Source of the DNA: UBA668 sp041394605 | Lineage (GTDB): Bacteria > Actinomycetota > Acidimicrobiia > Acidimicrobiales > Ilumatobacteraceae | NCBI GenBank assembly: GCA_041394605.1 | Contig: JAWKHX010000010.1 | Coordinates: forward strand, 124,001-188,000 | DNA: 64,000 nucleotides | Direction of reading: 5' to 3' | Part shown: piece after piece, positions 34,754 through 42,907 of the stretch | How the letters are laid out: every line of letters starts with the position of its first letter | Numbering within the stretch: position 1 is the stretch's first letter | The notes under the pieces: model-generated | The model's database searches: none | What the model was told of the DNA's origin: nothing | Seen by the model: the letters and a program-made list of their open reading frames with translations, nothing else | Program-made: the position numbers and the translations under genes

Positions 34754-36169
34754 TCACCCCGGCAGGCCGTTGGCGGCCACCACCCCGCGATACCAGTGGG
34801 CCGACGCCTTGGGTGTGCGGGTGAGCGTGTCGAAGTCCACATGCACCAGGCCGAAGCGCTGGTCGTACCCAAAGGCCCACTCGAAGTTGTCGAACAGCGA
34901 CCACTGGTAGTACCCACGCACGTCCACGCCGTGGTCCATCGCCGCCCGCAGCGCGGTGAGGTAGCGGGTGAGGAAGGCGATGCGGCGCTGGTCGTCGCAC
35001 ACCCCATCCACCACCGGGTCGTCGTAGGCGCACCCGTTCTCCGTGACGTACACGGGCGGCAGGTCCGGATAGTCGTGGTGCAGGCGTACGAGCAGTTCGC
35101 GGAACCCGTCGGGGGTGATCGGCCAGCCCATGTCGGTGTGTTCCGCCCGCACCGGCGCGGGGCGCACGCTGCGCACGGTGGGGAACGACAGCACGGGCTG
35201 GTTGCCGGGCGCCCCGGCCTGAGCGGGGTCGGGGTCCAGCCCACTGAACAGGCTGTCGAAGTAGCAGTTCAGGCCGATCCAGTCCAGCGGCCGGGCGATC
35301 TGCTCCAGGTCGCCGGGCAGCACGGCGTCGGCGAGGGCGCCGAACCCCTCCATCACGTCGGCCGGGTACTGGCCGGTCAGCAGTGCATCGAACCACCAGC
35401 GGTTCTGAATGCCGTCGATCCGGCGGAGCGCGTCCGCGGGCGCGGGCGGCTCGCCCTCGCTGCGGGCCAGCGACGGGTTGATGACGATGCCCAGCGAGAG
35501 GTCGTTCCGCTCCGCCCGCATGGCGTCCACGGCCAGGCCGTGGGCCAGCAGTTGGTGGTGGGCCACGGTGACCGCGGCCTTGTCGTCGCGCAGGCCCGGC
35601 GCGTGATGGCCGTCGGCGTGGCCGAGGTAGGCGTAGCACCACGGCTCGTTGAACGTGGCGATCATCGGCGCCCGGTCGCCCAACTCGCGGGCGATGAGCG
35701 CGGCGTAGTCGGCGAACCAGTGCACGGTGTCCCTGCTGCGGAAGCCGCCGTGCTCCTCCAGCGCGGACGGCAGGTCCCAGTGGAACAGGGTGATGTTGGG
35801 CACGATGCCGCGGGCGAGCAGACCGTCCACCAGGCGGTGGTAGAAGTCCAGCCCCTCCCGGTTCACCTCGCCGAACCCGCCCGGCAGCACGCGGGACCAG
35901 GAGATGGAGAAGCGGTACGACTGCAGCCCGAGGTCGGCCATCAGCGCGAGGTCCTCGTCCAGCCGGTGGTAGTGGTCGCAGGCGATGTCACCCGTGTGGC
36001 CGTGCGCCACCTTGCCCTCGGTGTGTGAGAAGTCGTCCCACACGGACCGGCCCCGGCCGCCATCCTCAGCGCCGCCCTCGATCTGGTAGGCCGCCGTCGC
36101 CGCCCCCCACAGGAACCCTTCCGGGAACCGGACCGTCGTCGTGCGCTCGCTGCTGTGCCCCTGGCTCAT
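34754..36169 (-). CDS. GH1 beta-glucosidase
   Basis: A 471-aa family 1 glycoside hydrolase with the N-terminal FPEGFLWGAATAAYQIEGG. TFNEPW near residue 172 carries the acid/base glutamate and VTENG near residue 373 the nucleophile; SLFDNFEWAFGY is the sugar-binding aglycone region. It is retaining and cytoplasmic (no signal peptide), so it probably acts on imported beta-glucosides. No sugar transporter adjoins. ATG 36169 lies just before the family N-terminus. The 183 bases upstream, to the TrmO-MOSC stop, hold no gene that I can support. Confidence 0.95.
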   Translation of the reverse strand: MSQGHSSERTTTVRFPEGFLWGAATAAYQIEGGAEDGGRGRSVWDDFSHTEGKVAHGHTGDIACDHYHRLDEDLALMADLGLQSYRFSISWSRVLPGGFGEVNREGLDFYHRLVDGLLARGIVPNITLFHWDLPSALEEHGGFRSRDTVHWFADYAALIARELGDRAPMIATFNEPWCYAYLGHADGHHAPGLRDDKAAVTVAHHQLLAHGLAVDAMRAERNDLSLGIVINPSLARSEGEPPAPADALRRIDGIQNRWWFDALLTGQYPADVMEGFGALADAVLPGDLEQIARPLDWIGLNCYFDSLFSGLDPDPAQAGAPGNQPVLSFPTVRSVRPAPVRAEHTDMGWPITPDGFRELLVRLHHDYPDLPPVYVTENGCAYDDPVVDGVCDDQRRIAFLTRYLTALRAAMDHGVDVRGYYQWSLFDNFEWAFGYDQRFGLVHVDFDTLTRTPKASAHWYRGVVAANGLPG

Positions 36170-36352
36170 ACGCCCCTTGACGGTACCGACCCCGGTCCGC
36201 TTCCCTGCGCCGCCCCGTCGGCGAATCTCCACGTGACGAAACTCAGGGTGTGACGGCGAATCGAAATCGAACTGACGAGAACGCGGGCACATGTGAGTCG
36301 ACGGACCGGCTCGCCCGGGCGGAGCGGAAGGCGGCCCCGGCGGGCGGCACCG

Positions 36353-37384
36353 TCAGGACACCTTGGAGATGGTGTCGCCCCGGCGAACCGTGCCCGGCTG
36401 CACCACCACTGCGCAGATGCCGCGCAAGTTGTACTGCTTGCCGGTGACACCGTTGATCCACCGGTGGGCGGCCAGGCCGAAGCGGCGGGTGAACTTGGCG
36501 CAGCCGGTGTGGGGCTTGGCCGTCACCTCGATGACTGCCGTGCCGAGCGCCAGGCGGGTGCCGGGCGGCACGTTGTCGTACGACAGGTCGAGATCCACGA
36601 ACAGCTGGTCGCCGGCCAGATGCATGCGCTCCCGGCCACCGGCCACCAGCTCGGCGCAGCGGCTGTTCATCAGGTTCAGCTGGGCCTCCGGCTCGGCCGA
36701 GCCGTCCGGCGTGCTACGGCTGCCTCGGGCCTTCCAGTTGTCGCCCACCAGCCCCACCGTCAGGTCCAGCTCGCCGACCTCCACCACCTCACGATCGTCC
36801 ACCGCCGGCCGGCGGACGATCAGCTCCACGGTGCCGGACTCCGCTGGCGACCGGCGCACCTCCGCCAGCCACGCCGCGGCCACGGCCTCGTCCAAGCGGC
36901 CCGACGCCGCCGCTGCCGCCTGCCAGTACTCCGTCATCAACTCGCGGCTCCACGCCGGCTGGCGCACGTCGCCACGCGGCCCGAACTCGGCCATGTAGGG
37001 CTTGATGTCCAGCACCGGCGTGCCGTCGATGGCATCCAGCCCGCGCACCTCCACCACGCCGCCCGGCCGCACCGCCATCAGCTCGCAGACGCACGTGCCA
37101 ATCCGGTTCGGACGGTCCTTGGCGCGCTGGGCGAGGATGCCCACCATCGGCCACTCCGGGTTGCCCCGCGGGTGGCGGGCCCCGCGGCACACGCCCGCGG
37201 GATCCACCCGGTCGAACACGAACACCACCTCCACATGGGAGAAGTCGCGCAGCCCGTCGGTGGCCGCTGCATCGACCACATCGAGGTCCAGCTGGATCGT
37301 GCTGTTGACCAGATCCCACTGGTCGTCGACGGCGTCGGCCCGCTCGTTGCGAACGTGCCCGATGGGCTGCACCTCGAATGTCAT
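36353..37384 (-). CDS. TrmO(TsaA)-MOSC fusion protein
   Basis: A 343-aa two-domain protein. Residues 1-170 match TrmO/UPF0066 (FSHVEVVFVFDRV, RPNRIGTCVCEL, DGTPVLDIKPYMAEF), the SAM-dependent methyltransferase of the tRNA N6-threonylcarbamoyladenosine at position 37. Residues 190-343 are a MOSC domain with the conserved cysteine in KPHTGCAKFTRRFG and the RGICAVVVQPG strand, otherwise found in molybdenum cofactor sulfurases and related thiol-handling enzymes. The two functions are not normally joined. Start ATG 37384 precedes the TrmO N-terminal FEVQPIGHVRN. Confidence 0.85.
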   Translation of the reverse strand: MTFEVQPIGHVRNERADAVDDQWDLVNSTIQLDLDVVDAAATDGLRDFSHVEVVFVFDRVDPAGVCRGARHPRGNPEWPMVGILAQRAKDRPNRIGTCVCELMAVRPGGVVEVRGLDAIDGTPVLDIKPYMAEFGPRGDVRQPAWSRELMTEYWQAAAAASGRLDEAVAAAWLAEVRRSPAESGTVELIVRRPAVDDREVVEVGELDLTVGLVGDNWKARGSRSTPDGSAEPEAQLNLMNSRCAELVAGGRERMHLAGDQLFVDLDLSYDNVPPGTRLALGTAVIEVTAKPHTGCAKFTRRFGLAAHRWINGVTGKQYNLRGICAVVVQPGTVRRGDTISKVS

Positions 37385-37448
37385 GCCGGGCAGTCTCGCG
37401 TGCGCACGCCTCGCCGTCGCGCCGGGTTTCGACCTACGGTTCGCGCCC

Positions 37449-37736
37449 ATGATCCGAGTGAGCGTCACCTACCCCAGCGGCGAGGGCAGCACCTTCGACC
37501 ACGACTACTACGCCAACACCCACGTACCCATGTGCGTGGCCGCGTGGAGCCCGGTGAAGGCCGAGATCGACAAGGGCGTCAACGGCCCCAACGTCGCCGC
37601 CGTGCACTTCTATTACGACTCGATGGAACAGTTCCAGGCGGCGATGGGCTCACCGAAGACCGGCGAGATCATGGCTGATGTGGCCAACTACACCAACATC
37701 GCGCCCGCCATGCAGATCAGCGAGATCGTCGGCTGA
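37449..37736 (+). CDS. EthD-family protein
   Basis: A 95-aa protein of the EthD/dimeric alpha-beta barrel type: IRVSVTYPSGEGSTFDHDYYANTHVPM with the conserved HxP motif, and MEQFQAAMGSPKTGEIMADVANYTNIAP. EthD-like proteins are needed for degradation of ethers and other compounds, with unclear reaction. It is divergent from the TrmO-MOSC gene and 13 bases ahead of the DNA glycosylase. Confidence 0.85.
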   Translation: MIRVSVTYPSGEGSTFDHDYYANTHVPMCVAAWSPVKAEIDKGVNGPNVAAVHFYYDSMEQFQAAMGSPKTGEIMADVANYTNIAPAMQISEIVG

Positions 37737-37749
37737 TGCCCCTGCGGCC

Positions 37750-38319
37750 GTGACGGCCCGGTTCACCCGCGCCGAACTCCAGGCGTTCCACGGCCACCTG
37801 GTCGACGACCTGGTGGCGCCGCGCCCGCGCCTCCTGTTCGTGGGCATCAACCCCGGCCTGTGGACCGCGGCCGTCAACGCCCACTTCGCCCGCAAGGGCA
37901 ACCGCTTCTGGCCCGCCCTCCACGCCGCCGGCATCACCCCGACGCTGGTGGACGCCAGCGAGGGCATGCAGCCGGCCGACCTGCGCATGCTCGCCAAGCT
38001 GGGCATCTGCATCACCAACATCGTGCCCACCGCCAGCGCCCGAGCCGACGAACTGACCCGCGCCGAACTACTGACCGGGGGCGAAGCGCTCGATGCCAAG
38101 GTGGCGGCCATGCGTCCACGCCCCAAGGTGGTGGCGGTCCTCGGCCTGACCGCCTACCGCCAGGCGTTCTCCCGCCCGAAGGCACAGCAGGGCCGGCAGC
38201 CCGAACGGCTGGGCGGTGTGCCGCTCTGGGTGCTGCCCAACCCCAGCGGCCTGAACGCCCACGACACCGTGGCCACCCTGGCCACCGCCTACCGGGAGGC
38301 CTGGGATGCGGCCGGGTGA
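37750..38319 (+). CDS. mug: Mismatch-specific uracil/thymine DNA glycosylase (Mug-like)
   Basis: A 189-aa enzyme. LLFVGINPGLWTAA near residue 30 is the family 2 (Mug/TDG) active-site motif, in which the catalytic Asn is in GINPG, and LPNPSGLNAH near residue 160 is the second DNA-contact motif. It removes uracil or thymine mispaired with G in duplex DNA, a useful activity in a GC-rich genome where deaminated cytosine and 5-methylcytosine arise. GTG 37750 starts 13 bases after the EthD-like gene stop; the two may share a transcript. Confidence 0.88.
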   Translation: MTARFTRAELQAFHGHLVDDLVAPRPRLLFVGINPGLWTAAVNAHFARKGNRFWPALHAAGITPTLVDASEGMQPADLRMLAKLGICITNIVPTASARADELTRAELLTGGEALDAKVAAMRPRPKVVAVLGLTAYRQAFSRPKAQQGRQPERLGGVPLWVLPNPSGLNAHDTVATLATAYREAWDAAG

Positions 38320-38322
38320 CGG

Positions 38323-39099
38323 CTACCGGCCCGGCGCCTCGCGCAAGCGCACGCTGAGGCAGGTGACACAGCCCTCGAGCTTCACGTACTCGGAGATGTC
38401 CACCTCCACCACCTCGTAGCCGCGCGCCCGCAGCAGCGCGGCAGACTGTGGGCAGCCGGCGGACATCAGCAGCGTGCGGTCGTCCAGCAGCACCACGTGA
38501 GCGCCACCTTCCTCCGGCATGGCAAGGAACGACGGGAACGCCGACGTGTCGTCCACGGCGGGCTCCCACCCGATGATCGTGCCGTCGGGCAGCGCGGTGA
38601 CCGCCGACTTCAGGTGCAGCACCTTGGTGATCGGCACGGCCACCACCGTGGCACCCACGGGTTCCAGCGCAGCGGCCACCTGGGCGATGCCCTCGGCGTT
38701 GGTGCGCCCGCCGAGGCCCACGTACACGGTGGACCCGACCTTCAGCACGTCGCCGCCGTCCAGCGTGCCCGGCGCCTCCACCGCCACGCAGCGGTAGCCG
38801 AGCGCCTCCACTGCGGCGGCCGCAGCCGCGACCTCGGGCTTGCGTTCGTCCGCACCCGGCCGGGCCAGCACCGCCACGTCGCGGAACACCACCATCGTGT
38901 CCTCCACGAACGCGCTGTCCGGGCAGTCCGGCGCGGCGGGCACCTCCACGGTCTCCCAGCCGCGGGCGTGCAACGCGCCGACGTAGCCCTCCCACTGGCG
39001 CACCGCCAGCGCGACGTCCACCGGCGTGCGCTCCATGTGGGTCAACAGGCCCTCCGCCAGCCGGGGGCTCGGCGGACGCACCAGCGCCAACTGCGACAT
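38323..39099 (-). CDS. Dimethylarginine dimethylaminohydrolase-like (amidinotransferase fold)
   Basis: A 258-aa guanidino-group-modifying enzyme. DSAFVEDTMVVF supplies the acidic substrate-binding residues, HLKSAVTALPDGTII the catalytic His near residue 166, and the Cys in LEGCVTCLSVRL close to the C-terminus the nucleophile. The family hydrolyses methylated arginine to citrulline and dimethylamine. It starts two bases after the smpB stop, so the two are co-transcribed. Confidence 0.88.
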   Translation of the reverse strand: MSQLALVRPPSPRLAEGLLTHMERTPVDVALAVRQWEGYVGALHARGWETVEVPAAPDCPDSAFVEDTMVVFRDVAVLARPGADERKPEVAAAAAAVEALGYRCVAVEAPGTLDGGDVLKVGSTVYVGLGGRTNAEGIAQVAAALEPVGATVVAVPITKVLHLKSAVTALPDGTIIGWEPAVDDTSAFPSFLAMPEEGGAHVVLLDDRTLLMSAGCPQSAALLRARGYEVVEVDISEYVKLEGCVTCLSVRLREAPGR

Positions 39100-39101
39100 C
39101 G

Positions 39102-39602
39102 TCACTCCTTGCCCTTGGCCCGCCGGCCGAGCGCCTTGGCGATCTCCATCTTGGAGTCCCGCTCGGCCAGCACCTGACGCTTGTCGGCCTTGCGGCGGCC
39201 CTTGGCCATGCCCAGTTCCACCTTCACCCGGCCGTCCTTGAAGTACAGCGCCAGCGGGATGAGCGAGAGGTGCTCGTTGGCCACCATGCGGTCCAGCTTC
39301 TCGATCTCCTTGGCGTGCAGCAGCAGTTTGCGGGCGCGGTCCGGGTCGTGGGCGCCGAAGCCCTTGGCCATCTGGTACGGCGGGATGTGCACCCCGTCCA
39401 GCCACACCTGCCCGCGGATGATCCGGGCGAACGCGTCGGCTAGTTGGGCGTGGCCCTCGCGCAGTGCCTTCACCTCGCTGCCGCTGAGCACGATCCCCGC
39501 CTCGATGGTGTCGAGGATGCTGTAGTCGTGGCGCGCCCGACGGTTGCTGGCGATGATCTTGCGGTCTCCACCCTGGGTGGTGCGGTCGCGGTGCGGGGCC
39601 AT
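39102..39602 (-). CDS. smpB: SmpB, tmRNA-binding protein
   Basis: A 166-aa OB-fold protein. IASNRRARHDYSILDTIEAGIVLSGSEVKALREGHAQLADAFARI is a close match to SmpB. The C-terminal basic tail (KGRRKADKRQVLAERD and KALGRRAKGKE) mimics a decoding-site strand on the ribosome. It binds the tRNA-like domain of tmRNA and delivers it to stalled ribosomes. The tmRNA gene itself lies about 7 kb away on the same strand. ATG 39602 begins the conserved N-terminus (APHRDRTTQGGDRKI). Confidence 0.97.
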   Translation of the reverse strand: MAPHRDRTTQGGDRKIIASNRRARHDYSILDTIEAGIVLSGSEVKALREGHAQLADAFARIIRGQVWLDGVHIPPYQMAKGFGAHDPDRARKLLLHAKEIEKLDRMVANEHLSLIPLALYFKDGRVKVELGMAKGRRKADKRQVLAERDSKMEIAKALGRRAKGKE

Positions 39603-39636
39603 GGGACGGCCAAGGGTAGCGGTACCCTTCCGCCCG

Positions 39637-40077
39637 ATGGCCGTCGATTCCCCTGCCAACCCGCCCGCCGGCGCACCCGCCCCGCTGCACTTCCCGGCCG
39701 CCGCGTTCGCCGCGATGATCGCCCATGCCTATGCCGGCTACCCGCTGGAGGCCTGCGGGCTGCTGGTGGGGAGGGGCCAGCGGGTGCACCGCTTCGTGCC
39801 CACCACCAACGAGACCGCCAGCGCACGCGTCTACGCCATCCCCGGCAAGGAGATGCTGCGCGCCGAGATGGCTGCCGAGGACGACGGGCTGGAGATCATC
39901 GGCGTGTTCCACAGTCACACGCACAGCGAGCCGTACCCCAGCCCCACGGACGTGGCCCAGGCGCCGGATCCCAACTGGCACTACGTGATCGTCTCGCTCA
40001 AGCGGGAGGCGCCGGAGACCCGCAGCTACCGCATCGCCGGCGGTGAGATCGCCGAGGAGCCGGTTGCCGTGGCCTGA
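39637..40077 (+). CDS. mec: JAMM-type metalloprotease, Mec (CysO processing)
   Basis: A 146-aa MPN/PAD-1-like protease. The acidic residue of YPLEACGLLVG (near residue 38) and HSHTHSEPYPSPTD (residues 91-105) complete the zinc-binding JAMM motif. In Mycobacterium Mec removes cysteine from the C-terminus of the sulfur carrier CysO. Here cysM follows after 92 bases, but no cysO lies between. Synteny with mycobacterial mec-cysO-cysM-murI-rph-rdgB supports the name. It is divergent from smpB with 34 bases between starts. Confidence 0.85.
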   Translation: MAVDSPANPPAGAPAPLHFPAAAFAAMIAHAYAGYPLEACGLLVGRGQRVHRFVPTTNETASARVYAIPGKEMLRAEMAAEDDGLEIIGVFHSHTHSEPYPSPTDVAQAPDPNWHYVIVSLKREAPETRSYRIAGGEIAEEPVAVA

Positions 40078-40169
40078 CCGGCCGGTCCCGGGTAGAATCT
40101 CGACCGGGCTGATCGGAATACTCGGCGAAACCACCGGGTTGCACGAGGCACTCGCAGGAGGGGTCCCGG

Positions 40170-41117
40170 ATGGTCATCAACGAGAACGTGCTGGACATGA
40201 TCGGCAACACGCCGATGGTGGACGTCAGCCGCCTGTCGCCCAACCCGAACGTGCGGATCGTCGCCAAGCTGGAGAGCCAGAACCCGTTCGGTTCGGTGAA
40301 GGACCGCATCGCCCGCCAGATGATCGAGGCCGCCGAGAAGGACGGGCGCCTGCACCCCGGCCAGACGATCATCGAGCCGTCCAGCGGCAACACCGGCATC
40401 GCCATGGCTGCCATCGCCCAGATGAAGGGTTACCCGATCAAGATCCTCATGCCCACCAGCGTGTCGATCGAGCGCCGCCAGATGCTGGAGGTGTTCGGCG
40501 CCGAACTCATCCTCACTCCCGGCGAGGAAGGCAGCAACGGCGCGGTGCGCCGAGCCCAGCAGATGGCCGCCGAGCACCCCGAGTGGTGCTTCCTCTACCA
40601 GTACGCCAACGACGCCAACCCCCGCGCCCACTATGAGGGCACCGGCCCGGAGATCTGGCGCGACTGCCCCGAGATCACCCACTTCGTCGCCGGTCTCGGC
40701 ACCAGCGGCACCCTCATGGGCACCGGCCGGTTCCTGAAGGAGCAGAACCCGGACATCCAGATCATCGCCATCGAACCGCCGCTGGGCGAGCGGGTCGAGG
40801 GGCTGCGCAACCTGGACGAGGGGTACATCCCGCCCGTGTTCGAGAACTGGCACGGCTTCGAACTGCTGGACCGCAAGCGCGTGGTGCGCCCGCGGGAGAG
40901 CCTGGAGTGGACTCGCCGCCTGGTGGCCGAGGGCATCTTCGCCGGGATCTCGTCCGGCGCCGCCCTGGCCGGCGCGGTGAAGGTCGCCTCGCAGATCGAG
41001 TCCGGCACCATCGTGTTCATCGTTTGCGACGGCGGCTGGAAATACCTCAGCACCGGCGCCTACACCGACGACCTCGACGAAGCCGAAGCCAAGGCGGAAC
41101 AGATCATCTACTTCTGA
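40170..41117 (+). CDS. cysM: Cysteine synthase (CysM-type, PLP-dependent)
   Basis: A 315-aa fold-type II PLP enzyme. The Schiff-base lysine is in GSVKDRIARQM near residue 44, SSGNTG (residues 71-76) anchors the substrate carboxylate, and GTSGTLMGTG (residues 175-184) binds the phosphate. It makes cysteine from O-acetyl- or O-phosphoserine; the mycobacterial CysM uses O-phosphoserine and CysO-thiocarboxylate, and gene order here fits that type. No cysE is adjacent. A TAGAAT -10-like hexamer lies at 40093-40098, about 70 bases upstream, with no clear -35. Confidence 0.92.
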   Translation: MVINENVLDMIGNTPMVDVSRLSPNPNVRIVAKLESQNPFGSVKDRIARQMIEAAEKDGRLHPGQTIIEPSSGNTGIAMAAIAQMKGYPIKILMPTSVSIERRQMLEVFGAELILTPGEEGSNGAVRRAQQMAAEHPEWCFLYQYANDANPRAHYEGTGPEIWRDCPEITHFVAGLGTSGTLMGTGRFLKEQNPDIQIIAIEPPLGERVEGLRNLDEGYIPPVFENWHGFELLDRKRVVRPRESLEWTRRLVAEGIFAGISSGAALAGAVKVASQIESGTIVFIVCDGGWKYLSTGAYTDDLDEAEAKAEQIIYF

Positions 41118-41170
41118 GTGGCTGCCGGCGCGCCAACGTCGGTCGCGGCCAACTGCCTAGACTCGCCGCC

Positions 41171-42874
41171 GTGAGTTCGACGGGAGCCCCCACCGTGCGC
41201 GCGCACGCCCTCCGCCTGGCGCTCGCCCTCGTCACCTTCGTGACTGCTGTCGGCGCCGTGGCAGCAGCGCCCGCGGCGGCAGCCCTTCCTGCCGGCGCCT
41301 CCGCGTACGTGGCCGTCACGCCGCAGCGCCTGGCCGACACCCGTCCCAGCCAGGGCGCCTACGGGTTCACCACCGTGGGGGCGTCCACCATCCGTGTGGA
41401 CATCCTGGGCGGCGATGGCGTCCCGGCCAACGCCACCGCGGCCGTGGTCAACGTCACCATCATCGGTGCCGGCGGCAAGGGGTACGTCACCGTCTACCCG
41501 TCCGGTGAAGCGTTGCCCACCACGTCCACCGTCAACTCCGACGTGGCCGGGCGAACCATCGCCAACATGGCCCATGTGAAGATCGGGGCCAACGGCTCGA
41601 TCGACCTGTTCCGCAGCACGTCGATGAACCTCGCCGTGGACCTGGTGGGCGTGTACGTGCCCGTCGCCGGGGGAGTGTCCGAGGGGCGGCTCACCACGCT
41701 GGCGTCGGGTGCCGTGCGCATCTTCGACACGCGGGACCGTGGGTACGGCGTGGGTGCCGGTTCGGTCACGCCGGTGAACCTCGGCACCGCCGGGCTGCCC
41801 TCCGGCCAGGCGGCCGCGCTGGTCACCATCACCGCCGTCACCGGCAATCCCGGCTACTGGACGGCGTACCCCACCGGCGAGAACCGCCCCAACGTCAGCT
41901 CGGTGAACCTGGACACCGTGGGGCAGACCCGCGCCGGCCAGGCCATCGTGCCGCTCAACGGGCTTCAGACCTTCAACATCTTCAGCGCCGGCGGTGGCCA
42001 TCTGATCGTCGACCTGGTGGGCTGGTACACCGGGCCCGACACCGCCTCCGGCACCGACGGCCTGTTCGTGCCCACTTCGCCGCTGCGGCTGCTGGACACC
42101 CGCCAACTGCGCACCATGGCGCCATGGGGTGGCAGCACGTACGAGTTCTCCGTGGGCGCGCCGTTCTCCGGCATCTCCGCGGTGGCGATGAACATCACCG
42201 GCACCCAGCCGTGGGACAAGGGTTATGTCACCGCCTACCCGGCGGGCGTCACCCGGCCCGGCTCGTCGAATCTCAACGTCACCGGGTGGGACCAGATCAT
42301 CGCCAACCACGCCATCTCGCGGGTGTCCGGCCGTGGGGTCGCCCTGTTCACCAACAGTGGCATGCACCTGATCGGTGACGTGGCCGGCTGGTTCCTCGGC
42401 ACCCCGTCCGCGGCCACCCAGCCGGTGCCCACCAACCCGAACTACACGAGCAACAAGGCCACCGCCGTCTACTCCGCCAAGGCCAGCGTGCTGGTGGGCA
42501 TCAAGAGCGGCACCAACCTGGACTCCATCGCCAACCAGGGCTACGCCGCCACCTGGAGCGATCTGGCCAACGTGGCCACGCCCGGCAACGTGATGCTGTT
42601 CGGCCATCGCACCACCGGCAACGCACCCTTCTACTACCTGCACGTGCTGACCAACGGCGACTCGTTCTCCCTGCTGGGCTCGGACGGCCACTGGTACAAC
42701 TACCGCGTGGTGGACAAGCGGGTCACGTACCCCTACTACACGACGATCGCCAACATCTCGGCCAACAACGGCCCGATGACGGCCCAGTTGGTGGCCTGCT
42801 CGAAGCTCAGCGGCCTGCCCACCAGCACGTACTACCGGATCGTGATCACCGGCCGCCTCTACAGCATCACCTGA
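41171..42874 (+). CDS. Secreted sortase with three N-terminal 'LLDTR' repeats
   Basis: A 567-aa secreted protein. A signal peptide (LALALVTFVTAVGAVAAAPAA) is followed by three repeats of about 120 residues opening with RLADTR, RIFDTR and RLLDTR and ending with a strand such as DLVGWYTG. After the linker GTPSAATQPVP comes a class E/F-like sortase domain (residues 440-567): His479 in FGHRTTGNAPF, Cys543 in LVACSKL, Arg556 in YYRIVITG, giving the His-Cys-Arg triad. Unlike most sortases it has no C- or N-terminal membrane anchor beyond the signal peptide, so the repeats may fix it at the surface. Starts at GTG 41171. Confidence 0.85.
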   Translation: MSSTGAPTVRAHALRLALALVTFVTAVGAVAAAPAAAALPAGASAYVAVTPQRLADTRPSQGAYGFTTVGASTIRVDILGGDGVPANATAAVVNVTIIGAGGKGYVTVYPSGEALPTTSTVNSDVAGRTIANMAHVKIGANGSIDLFRSTSMNLAVDLVGVYVPVAGGVSEGRLTTLASGAVRIFDTRDRGYGVGAGSVTPVNLGTAGLPSGQAAALVTITAVTGNPGYWTAYPTGENRPNVSSVNLDTVGQTRAGQAIVPLNGLQTFNIFSAGGGHLIVDLVGWYTGPDTASGTDGLFVPTSPLRLLDTRQLRTMAPWGGSTYEFSVGAPFSGISAVAMNITGTQPWDKGYVTAYPAGVTRPGSSNLNVTGWDQIIANHAISRVSGRGVALFTNSGMHLIGDVAGWFLGTPSAATQPVPTNPNYTSNKATAVYSAKASVLVGIKSGTNLDSIANQGYAATWSDLANVATPGNVMLFGHRTTGNAPFYYLHVLTNGDSFSLLGSDGHWYNYRVVDKRVTYPYYTTIANISANNGPMTAQLVACSKLSGLPTSTYYRIVITGRLYSIT

Positions 42875-42907
42875 CCACCGCCGGGTCCCGCACCGGGGCG
42901 AGCGGTC

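Noticed and set aside
36220..36243. A 24-base stretch around CACGTGACGAAA that recurs nearly identically at about 60889-60912
   Set aside because: The second copy is inside the coding sequence of a PLP enzyme. Two mismatches and only two copies make a chance match plausible.
36170..36352. A small gene in the gap between the GH1 and TrmO-MOSC genes
   Set aside because: The frames here are Arg/Ala-rich shadows without a ribosome site or recognisable motif.
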